Of a DNA stretch of 64,000 nucleotides, positions 12,201 through 24,200 are shown piece after piece. The stretch spans positions 3,518,501 through 3,582,500 of the forward strand of contig JAYKKM010000048.1 in assembly GCA_035772405.1 (NCBI GenBank). Reading direction: 5' to 3'. Source of the DNA: Chrysogorgia sp. JL179-B06 (Eukaryota > Cnidaria > Anthozoa > Scleralcyonacea > Chrysogorgiidae). A model generated the notes under the pieces. It saw only the letters and a list, made by a program, of their open reading frames with translations, was not told the origin of the DNA and ran no database searches. Position 1 is the stretch's first letter. Every line of letters begins with the position of its first letter. A program made the position numbers and the translations under genes.

Positions 12201-15200
12201 TAGAAAACAATACATTCAACATTTTAACTAGGGGTCTTAAATAAAAGCCTGTCCAGGTTTCTGGTAGGCCCCTAGCCATATCAGTAATTAAAAATAATAA
12301 TGTAAATATTTTATAATTTATAATATATGGGCAAACAAAAAAAAAACAAAAAAATTCTAAATGTAAAAACAGTATCTTGTGGTCTTATGGAAATTGGTAA
12401 ACTGTTCCATTGTTTACTTGCAGATACACTAAAAGTCCTTATACCACCTTCAGTTACAACTGAAACAAAGATTACTCTGGAAAAAATAATGTGGAAAGCG
12501 TGAAAATTTGAGTAATCAAAACCACTACCGAAGCTATGCGATGAATCTAAAATAGGGCGAAGATCAACACTACATATCTTTTCATCACAATATCGTAATA
12601 TTACTAATATCAGACTATCGAAACCCCTTAACGTGCCTTAACTCTTTCCTGACGGGCTGAAAACATCGGAAATTGAACCACCTCTTTGTTCAATTGATAT
12701 CACTGGAAATAAACATAACTGTTGTGAAAGCTATACATTTTATGAAAGCCCAACAAACCGGCTGTTATCAATGCTTTTAAATTTCCCGAACAAGACACAT
12801 TATGTTAATATAAATTAGCATTAATTTAATTATCATAAATGAGGTTGAAAAACTATCATTTTTCTATAAAAGGCCATCTTGCACACCCGCGTAGCATCAT
12901 GAAAATTCAAAATCGCAGTTTTTTATGAAATCAAATCAAACTTGGTGTGTGAGTGGATCGCATGTGCCTGGCGCTTGTCGAGTTTTAATTTTAATCTTGC
13001 GTTACCGTGTGCAGTGTTTTTCGATTCACGACTTTATCATTTGTACGACCGATTTTGACTGGGCCAGACAGGAAAGATTTAATGCCCAGTTGCGGAGTAA
13101 ATCACATGCACACCACGATTAACTGTACGTATAGCTTACAAAATTAGATTTTTACTATTATTTAGTAATACCTCGGCTTGGGCAATCACATCACGCTCGT
13201 GTCTCAGCTGAAAATGCCACATAAAATCAGGCTGTGCGAAGTTCACCTGACGAATGAGGTTCACTTCTGGGTCCACTCGGATCCATAGCACCGGCGAATC
13301 GGAACTGTAGAAAGAGAAGTCAATGGTTTCAACATTTGGTCAGTAACTTGAGAGCTTTTTTTATTTTAAAACGTGAACTATGGAAAGATTTCGATACATC
13401 TGGTTCTGGAATAAAGCGCAATAGGCGCAATATATAATTATATATATATATATAAGTTGACAGATGTAGTATAACTCACTCCATTGTATCCAGGTCTATA
13501 TCAACCTCTTCTCCAGTCATAAGAGGAATCTTTTTGCGCTTGTTTCTATAAAAAAGTCGTTTGTTCGTGAACATTATAGTAAGTGCGTATAGTTACTCTC
13601 CAAACTACACATTATAAAGGTAATGTTACACGGGACGATTTTTACAGAATGTTGCATAAAAAATCGATATAAACATAAAATGGCGGAAATGTAAATTTCG
13701 AAATGGACGTTTATGCGTCCTGAAATGACGTATGTACGACACGTTATCCTCAACCGTCAGCTATTGTGCCAATTGGTGAACCCAAATTTTCTTTGTATTT
13801 CACTACTGAATCAGTGTACAATGTTTTTTCGTGTCCCTGCTTTGACGTTATTTCATGTGAATAGTAAATCACTTTAGCAGAGGGGAAATGTATGAAGATG
13901 AAATTTTCGCACGCCAATATATTTTACAATTGTTCTCACTAAATCCCAATGATCACAAATTGTAAAATCCCCAAACCCCGAGTGCCCATAGGCACTTTAA
14001 AGTTTATTAACAACGGAGAGACGTCGCGGAATCGTGCTTGTAACCATGTGATGATCGGAGTCTAAATATTTCTGTGGTTTGGGTTGCAATGTATTGTCAA
14101 GCGGTAAACCGGTTCAAAACTTATAACTTGCATAGTTTATACGCTCTTTTTCATAAAATTTGTTTTTGGTTTTTCAAAAGAAAATTGGTTTTCATTGTTG
14201 TGAAGACAGTAAAATTCATTATTTGTGCAGGTAACAAATTTACATTTATTAATTCTACATTATTTATTATATATTATTCATCAAAAATTCTACATTATTT
14301 ATCAAACTTTCCTCATCTTATACCTAAATTCGGCTAAAATGTTGTTCCGTATATGGCAACGAGTGGCATCCAATTCAGTTGATCTACTAAAATTGATATT
14401 GGAGTTTCCATATTTCTCCCAGAAATTACTGTTGCAGCTCTAATTTGCATCACTTGCAGCTTTGAAGATACATAGAGCAATAGAAGGAGAATAGCTTTAT
14501 ATGTAATATTTATTTATTTATTAACTTTACAACCATACAAGAATGCAAATATACAGTAAATAAAGAGTGCATGATTGAAGGAATAATTAATATACGTCTT
14601 TCATGATGTAACTCCAAGTTCGAAAACATTATGCCGCCATATATTGCTAGTATATATACCTTACATAATTTCTATATTCAAAATTTTCTATACTACACAC
14701 GGACACATTAAACAGGAATACTTTTAGAAGTTAAGTTATTACTAATACAACTACACAATTACACTTAGGTTGATAAGTAGTATTTAAAACACGAGAAGGA
14801 GCGTTTTTATCATATTTAAAATGCGAGCGCGAGCATTTTAGATATGATAAAACGCGAGTTCGAGTGTTTTAAATAGCTTCAAAAACAATTGATTGTAATC
14901 ACTAGGGAGTGTACTGGTTTTTATTTTCTATTAGAGGTAAATTGGGTTGATGTATGAAAAGCAAATTAGCAGGAATTTTATATAAAGTTCGTATAGACTT
15001 TATATAATTTTCATGCTGATTAGTATTCATGGATTTTATCAGGTATAAAAGCCTTGCGCGTGACTAAATACGGAAATGTGATTGGACAATTTGGTTAATG
15101 AATATGAATGAGTTTTGGAAGTGTAATTATTAATTAATTAATTAATTAATTAATTAAGTTGTTCTGCTTCCATTGCATCTTTGCGTTGCAGGATGTTTTG

Positions 15201-18200
15201 TCTCCTTTTTTCAAAAAATTTCAGTGCTTTGGCAATGCTAACATTGGCGTGGAGGAAGTAAGTTACACTCACCTATTTATCTTGCAATGTCATAGCGGCC
15301 ACACAAAACGGTGAGTGTAACGTAGCTTTAAATACTCTTAAATTTTTATAGTGAGATGACTAACGAACGGCGTGAGAAGATCACCTACCGTCTACTCTTG
15401 GAGTGGCACTGTAGTTCATGGTGAGTTGACGAATCTTCAATCTGAACTGTATGCTTGAATGAGCCATCGAGTTCTTGAATACAAACTGTCAAAGGTCCCT
15501 GGGACATAAATTGATTAAGAAGAAAGGTAAATTCGATCAAATTGGTTAATTCGCTTACATTTCAACAATTATACGGCTGCCACATATTTTTTGGTTTCAT
15601 TTTTCAGTGCGGATTGTTCGATCCATGGCTGAGCAATTGTTTGACTGTCAGTGTAATTAGTATGTTTGCATGTTTTTTTGTCGCCATAACCAAACAACTT
15701 TGTCAACCTGCTTACTGATAAAAACGCCAAATCTACAAACCATATATTTAAGCGTTCCTCTTCTTAGATCTTGCTTTAAATCCAGCTCCACAATATTTCT
15801 CTTGCGATTAAACACAAACGTACCAGAAAAACAGACAACTCCGCTTCTATGTCTACAGCATGTCAAGTCTTCATAGATATCACAATACATAGGTATATAT
15901 GCGGTTAACTAAATATATTTTTTCAGTAATAGAAGCAACTAGTACCAAAGGCTACATCGTTGTTTTGGGGGGTTATTTGGGTCGCCACGTGTAAATACTG
16001 CACAAAGTGGTGTAAACACAAATCGAGAAAACTATCACAGATCAACCTCCACCTAAATATGCGTAATTTGGGGGTTATATTTCCTCGTATTAGACAAAAA
16101 AACATCATATTTATAAAACATGAACTTTGAACTTCTGAGTTGGTTGAGTGAATTAGATGTAAACATTTTCAATGGTTTACGAAAATTAAAGTTATGCAAG
16201 GGAAGCCATCAACGAAAACGCCATCAAGGACGACCAGCTTGTTTTTCCTCACTTACAAATGGTGGCTTCAAAATGGAACTGGTTTCATTAATAAGTATAG
16301 GTAATCATGTTAGCGAGTGCAATTAAGGATTGACACTATAAGTGATATTTGAAAATTGTGCCAATTGTCAAATACCTCGAACAATGTAAATCCTAAATTG
16401 CACAAGCACAATCAAATAATTACTTGTTTATATTACAGTATATGTATGGCAAAATTACGTCTGGCATCCCCTCCGATTTAAGTAGTTTTGACTGCTGTTG
16501 GTCGTATTTGCATTGACCGGCTCCTCCAGAGTATGTTCAGTTGTGTTTGAAAAGCGATTTCCTCCATATCCTTTGTTTTGGGAAAAATTGCACTGAAATG
16601 CAATTAATAAAGTTATTGCACTACTCTTGACCAATCAGAATGCAGTAATTTTGTCATGTATATAATAAATACAATAATATTTGACCAGAAATACGTGAAC
16701 GAAACCCCTCGCCCTATTACTGTTTGAAGCTTTTATAGTGTATTGCTCGGTTCTTTTACTTGAAAATACATAATAACCCACCCTATTCATAATCTGAATT
16801 TTTCATTTTCTGAGAGCCTTTACTATAAAACTTGTGTTGTCTGAAATTTATAAAAGACATAAAAGTAACTAAATAGCCCAATCTGTTTAATTTTTAGGTG
16901 CAATACACCTGCACTGAACAGAACAGTGGAAATGTCTACTGGTGTTTCTAGCATCGGTGATCGCGGTCACTTAGAAAGCAATTACTGTTCTTACAGACAG
17001 GGTTTGAGACCAATTGTGTAACTCTTGATAATTAAAATTAATAATTAATCCATTTTAATGTCAGCTATGATTTTCTTAATAAAAAATCGACACATGTGTT
17101 GACTTATGAATGACCTTACTGTCATCGCACATGCCTTTAATACGTAAATTGCATGTTCCTTGTCTAATTGTCTGCAAACAGATGGATTCGATGCATAAAC
17201 CATTCCCGTCTGACCACTAAAAACCTTGATAATCTTTTATATATTTGTTGAAAGACTTCTATGGCTTTCGTAATATTAATTCCACATAGCGATATTTCAA
17301 TCATGAATACTAAGTAAATATAAATAACTAAACATGTCTGAACTAAACCTGTTTGAACTCTTACTAAAGGAAAGTCTCTTCATTTCTAAGCTTAACCCCA
17401 TTCTTAACGCTAATATTAGCTCAGTACCACTTTCCTTATTCTAACTATTGACTAATCCGTGTAATCCTTACTAAACACCTTCAAATCATCTTTCGTTTGA
17501 CTAGCTGAAACATGATACCTTATTTACCTTTCGCTATACTTGTAATTTTAAATTTTAAATTTCAAATTTGTTATCCTACTTTGACCGTTTAATGTAATCT
17601 AATACTAGAATCTATGTGTATATATATATACCAACAATTTGTAACTATCTTAAACCGCTCTGATGATGTTGCGCTGCAAGCAACGAAACGTTAGCAATTA
17701 AATCTCTTTTATTATGTCTTGTCTCAAAGTCATTTGCTGGGCTCTAATATTTATCTTTAAACCTGTCTGATTAGAATATGATTTTATAAAATTACATACA
17801 CCATTCTGCATGCTAACTGTAATAGGTAGATGAGGCAGTTAGCTTATTATGTCTAAATAGCCTAATTAAAATTTCAGGATAGGTCACACGATGAATAGGA
17901 GATAACCGAAACCAGGTGTTTAAAAATCGACTTTTGCTGCAAAAGCATGATATCAATAGCATGATACGAATAAGGAATCTTTTATCGTGTTTTGGACTTG
18001 AGAAGTAATGGTCCGAACTTCCAAGTGCAGGAAGTTGAGGGACACGATCAAATAATTCCGGTAAATTCCAACAGTTAAAAAAATTATTAAAAAGGATACA
18101 TCCATTGATCAACAAAAACTTTAAGGTCTTTGCCAGAAACGATAGAAATTGAACGAAGGAACTAGAAAGGGAAAAAGAAAATTAAAAAGACGTGAGACAC

Positions 18201-21200
18201 TCTTGCATAACTCAGAAATTTAACTAACTTAGAAATTTAGTGCAAAAACTAATGTTTAGCATTTACGTCTATTTAATTTACAATTTTAAGTACAGTGGAA
18301 CCCCGCCATGCGACCACCCCGTTAATACGACCAACTCGTTGTTGTGACCACTTTTTTCTAGCCGGAGTATAAGCTAAATAGTGTGATTCTACCCCGTTAA
18401 TACGACCATCCCGTTAATACGATCACATTTGTTTGGCCCGACAGCGATCGTATTAACGGGGTTCCACTGTACCAGTATTTCCTAAATTGATTTGTGAAAT
18501 GGAATTTTGTCTTTAGAAAGTATAGGTTATGAATATCGATCTAAATTCTCCGGGAATAAGTTAGCGTTGTTTAGATATAAAACAAGTATTTGAAATTTTG
18601 AATGCATCACGCCATACTTGTGTACACTACACAGTGGAATTTAACTATTGCATGATATTTAAAAAAATAGCACAACGATTTTGATTTTATAATTTATTAG
18701 CATCATGTTTCGAAAGTATACAAACTTTCCTCATCAGATAACTGTTGAAAAACCAATTGAGTTATTAGTATTAAGTGCGACGAATAAGTAATGAAACTTT
18801 TCTGCGTAATAATGACATTGATTTCAATGATTAAATGTAGAAGATAAGTAGAATGTAAAACATAACATATGTCACTGAGACGAAAAACTTTTCCAACAAT
18901 TTACAATAATTATATTTCAACAGGCTATAATCCTCTCGAAATAGCCAAAACTTTGAAATAGCCAAAGGACAAAAATCACTCAGTTGCCATGGTGACAATT
19001 TCGTCTTCAAACCACAAGAGAAACCTCTTCAACTTCTTCAAAATAAATTAATTTAATTCGATAAATACTGACTGAATTCCCTAAATATATAACCCTAACC
19101 CTAACAATAAATTGTTTTCAATTAAATTCAATTGCATTTCAAAACTTTAAAAATGAATTCATTCGCACAACAACAAATTGAGTAATGATAATCATCCGTT
19201 TATCTCGACTCCCAAAGGCATTTGCCAAATGAATTTATTTGCCAAATGAATTCATTTTTAAAGTCTTGAAATGCAATTGAATTTAATTGAAAACAATTTA
19301 TTGTTAGGGTTAGGGTTATATATTTAGGGAATTCAGTCAGTATTTATCGAATTAAATTAATTTATTTTGAAGAAGTTGAAGAGGTTTCTCTTGTGGTTTG
19401 AAGACGAAATTGTCACCATGGCAACTGAGTGATTTTTGTCCTTTGGCTATTTCAAAGTTTTGGCTATTTCGAGAGGATTATAGCCTGTTGAAATATAATT
19501 ATTGTAAATTGTTGGAAAAGTTTTTCGTCTCAGTGACATATGTTATGTTTTACATTCTACTTATCTACATTTGAAATCAATGTCATTATTACGCAGAAAA
19601 GTTTCATTACTTGTTCGTCGCATTTAATACTAATAACTCAATTAGTTTTTCAACAGTTATCAAATGTCTGATGAGGAAAGTTTGTATACTTTTGAAACAT
19701 GATGCTAATAATTTATAAAATCAAAACCGTTGTGTTGTTTTCCAAATATCGTGCAATAGTTAAATTCCACTGGTGTAGTGTACACACGTATTACGTCATG
19801 CATTTAAAATTTCAAATAATTGTACGATATCTAAACAACGCTAACTTATTCCCGGATAATTTAGATCGATATTCATAACCTATACTTTCTGAAGACAAAA
19901 TTCCATTTCACAAATCAATTTAGGAAATACTGGTACCTAAAACTGCATAGACAAAAGACCTCTTTCATAATGGTACCCAAATTAAATATTCTTTTATATT
20001 CATTTAAATTAGCCTTTATGACCTCGTTCGTGTGTCTGTAATTCCAAAGAATCTTTGCTTTGTAACTGGCCAGAAAAGCTAATTTGAATGCATATAAAAG
20101 AATATTTAGACTGGCCGCCATTATGAAAGAGGTCTATTGTATTAGATACGTAAATGCTAAGCGATTGAGTCTGAGTTGGAAATGGCTAAAAGGGATGTCT
20201 AAAAACGACCTTTCTGTTTTTCTCTGTTTTTTTATTTTTGGTTAGGTTAGGTTAGGTTAGGGTTCGGGTTAGGTGTAAGTTTAGGATCAATTGACGGTAC
20301 CGAAAAAGATGGCGGCTGTACATTTTACCAGAATGCTTTGCGAGCTCAACTCAGCTGTAATAACAGCTAAACATGATTTAATTGGTTAACATGAATTAAG
20401 TAAGTAAAAGCTTCCTTCTCACCAAATTTAATCTTTTTCAAACTCCATCTTCTGATATTTCTGCGAGATTCATTGTTTACTGCGCGCATGGAATTGTAGT
20501 TAAATGTACCAGTCGCCATCTTTTTCGGTACTGTCAATTGTAGACTAGTTCTTGAAAATGGGCAGGTCCTTTTGAGTAATCCCTTTTACCCTTGAGTGGT
20601 AAAAAAGGAGAGAGCTGCGTAGACAGTGTTTTGGATATATGGCAAAGTGAAAAGGTGGTAAACCGCCAAGATTTTTAGTAACGAAATACTGACGTTTCGA
20701 GAGGAGCCCTTCATCGGAGTAGGGTGTGACATCCTTTTGGCATATATATATATATATATATACATGTAAGCCCTCAACCTCGTTCCCAGGGCATTTTGCC
20801 TCCACGGCTGAAGGTCGGCGAAAATGGCCCTGGGATCGGCTGGTCCACTTAATTTAGCTATAATTTATTCATCTAAATCTGAATGCTGTCTTCAAATTTT
20901 ACAGCAAATTAGAAATGATAGCTTTTGCTAAATTGTATATATGCTTCTTCATACCTTTTGTAAGAGATAACCATGGATGTATGGTGGATTATTAAGCTTG
21001 TTACCTGCTTTTATGCCGACGAATGCTGACATGAACAACTCTGAAGAGCATTGAACATTTCTCAATTATTCAGGTAAACAAAGTAGACAAAGGAAATGGA
21101 ACAAAGACCACAAAAATTATCATATCTAAACACCCAGAAATTCTGGGTGTCATGTGACCAGCCGATCCCGGGGCCATTTTCGCCGACCTTCCACCGTGGA

Positions 21201-24200
21201 GGCAAAATGCCCTGGGAACGAGGTTGGTAAGCCCTATTTATTTTATTTCATCTCGTCTTACTCTGATGAAGGGCTCCGCTCGAAACGTCAGTATTTCGTT
21301 ATTAAAAACTTGGCAGTTACCACCTTTTCACTTTGCTATATATCCTGCTGTATATCCAGACGTCCTAGACCCAGTCTCAATATGGACTCGTCCAATTTAA
21401 AGGCGGCCGTGAAATTGCAGATTTCTTTCTTGAAAACAGTTTTACTTTTTCGAATATTAACATTCACAACAGTCATTTCCAGGAGAATTTCATCGCTGTT
21501 CACCTTACCCCAGCTGTTGACAAAAGCATGTTTCCCCAAGAGCTCAGGTCGAATTTAGATTTTACAGCAGTCTTTGCAAGTGACAGTAGTTTGTTAAAAA
21601 CCTGTTAAAAAGACAAGAAAAACAGAACGTAATAAAATATTTTTCTCAACCGCATAGAGCTTAATATATAATATGAAAAGGTGAAATAAAAGAACTTCAA
21701 TGTGTCGAAAATTACATTTACAATTACATACAATTGCATGCCTTGTCGACTGGAACTGACGTGAATAAAGAAACGACATCAAAAGATATCATTAATTCAT
21801 CATCTTCAATAGTTGGGTCCGCACTTTATAACACTTCAAAAGTTTTTAGCAGACCTATTGTCACCACTACAAAACCGAAATGGTTATTCAATTTCTAATT
21901 CATCTCAATTTTTTAATGATATGTCTAACACAACCATTGAAGATGATGAATTAATGATATATTTTGATGTAACTTTTTATGATATATTTGGACTAACTGA
22001 GACTTTGACGCGACATTTACGTAAACATGACATTAGGGTTACTAACAAACCACCAAAGACACTACAACAAGAATTCCCTTCTCCCAAATACAGACCACCC
22101 TTTGAGGAACAACTAGATGTCGTTTATAAAATACCATGCAAACAATGTGATTGCAGCTACATTGGTGAGACAGGAAGATGTTTTCGAACTCGAAAGAAGG
22201 AGCACATAAGAAATGTAAAATTAGGACAAAAGGGATCAAATATCGCCAACCACGCATGTCATTGATTACGAAAACGGACGGATTATTGATAGAGGCAATT
22301 ATAGACCTTACCCATTATGACGTACGAATCTATTAGTGACTACTACTACCATAATTCCTTGCGAGATTTCCTTTCTCATGTTAATGTTAAACTCCCTCTG
22401 GGAGACGGAAAACAATTGCTCAACTTAACATCACAAAAAGATATACCGAAAAGGATTCTGGTAGTAGTAGTCACTAATAGATACATGCGTCATAATGGGT
22501 AAGGTCTATTATCGAACACGTAAGACTTTAGAATCTTGGCACACCGGATTGACGAAAGAAGCCGACAACAACTCGAAGCCTCTTCCAGGACAATATGCTA
22601 TTTTACTAAAGAAACAATAATACATTATCCATATATCTTATGTCACATCCTGTCATTCTCATTAATATTTTTCTGCTTTTATATATATAGGTGTAGATTT
22701 CCATATTTTTCTTAACGCGTTGAAGGCTGTAGTCTGACAGCCGAAAGCTTGTATAAATAAAAACTTATATCAGTGAACGCTTGTTTTATATCATCATTAT
22801 TATTATTGTTATTTGTTATAACGGCATGCTGACGTGATACGTGGACTTGATTTGTCGTTTTTGAAACAAAATGTTTTACCTACAATTTTTGAGAGCATTG
22901 GTATCGCTAAGAAGCTGACGAATTGTTTACTAAATCCGCGTGGCTACAGGGTTATAACGGCAAGACGTTAAAACGCTAGAGAAGCTAGCAAAACACTCAG
23001 CTATCGCCTCGTGTTTTACAACACGTCTCTCGTGTTTGTTAACTTCCCTAGAATAGTTAACTCGATAATCGCGACACGTTTTTTTATTTCTTAATTCAAG
23101 TGTATTATATACGAGGTTTTCTTTTCCATTTAGGTGTTTCCATTCTATTTCAGAATCATACTTAAATCCGGCTTAAGTCAACGAGATTTCCATGGACTCT
23201 TTATCAGGGATATAGACGTGTTGTGCTGCGCGAGCAGTGTACAAATACAAACGGAATACTCTAAAGTACGTTGGTGTCTTCGGAAAAAGTGTGTGGGAGC
23301 TAGATCTAACGTTTCGAGCGAAGGCCTTTATCAGAATGAAACTCCGTCGAAGGGCCCTCGCGTTATATCTCCTGCATACTATCTCGGCAGTACACCAATC
23401 TTTTAGAGTATTCGATATGACTAGAAGTACGTGTACGCAACAACCCCTCATTCGATGTATGATAATACTGGTACAATGCACGCAAGTTGGCGAATCCTAA
23501 TTAGTTGGGCCTATGTACAAGAAATGGTCAAAATAAATAGGTTAGTTTTGATAATAAATAATAGTTTTTCAGTAAAAAGAAAAGAAGAAACTGGACATTT
23601 AGAAAAAGGAGAAAAATCGAGAAAAGCCACAGCCACTCGAAATCATGAAGAATGATTCTGAAAAAGAATCAAAACACCATATGGCTGACATCCTTATTGA
23701 TCAGCGTTAAGCAATCCCAAAAAAGCTGTTGCAATTAAAATTGATTATATAGGAGTATATAGCAATATATGCCAAAAGGGTGTCACAAGTAGAAAGTAGC
23801 CAATCAAATGCACGGGAGATAAACAAACTAATAATTAATGTATGCAAAAAGTTAAATCATTAGCTATTTTTACAGTCGATCAGCAAACAGACTGAGGGGG
23901 AGGGAGAAATGACAGGTCCAATATTCAAGGGGGCATTATAGGAGTACATTGATGCCAGTCATCTGATGAGCTCAATTAATGGAGCAGTGGACTGGTGAAA
24001 TTCGTGAAACAGTATTTTATCACATTACCTGCAGTAACGGTTCTTGTCCAATCCTCATCTCAATCAACCTCATCACAAGGTGAGCTTTACTAGTGGCAGC
24101 TTCTATCTGCTTGCATGACGTACTATGAGGATGCATGTGCAAGTAGCCTGGCTGGTAGAACGATACTTCAGGCTGATCACTGGATTTCCCCTCGGACCCA

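Larger units (their letters stand above)
18471..19935. repeat. 1.46-kb palindrome: two inverted element copies with facing hammerhead cores
   Basis: The left arm (18471-19160) and right arm (19240-19935) are near-complements throughout; examples are ATCGATCTAAATTCTCCGGG against CCCGGATAATTTAGATCGAT. Each arm carries a hammerhead core and, near the centre, two telomere-type repeats (CCCTAACCCTAA left, TTAGGGTTAGGG right). Neither arm encodes a recognisable protein. Confidence 0.85.

Noticed and set aside
16120..16326. Small plus-strand protein gene
   Set aside because: No recognisable motif, typical length of chance frames, inside an intron.
20995..21062. Candidate TAF2 exon between exons 9 and 11 (frame with [14 protein letters not shown])
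   Set aside because: Its splice phase does not fit its neighbours, and the exon at 21509-21601 matches TAF2 far better with correct phases.
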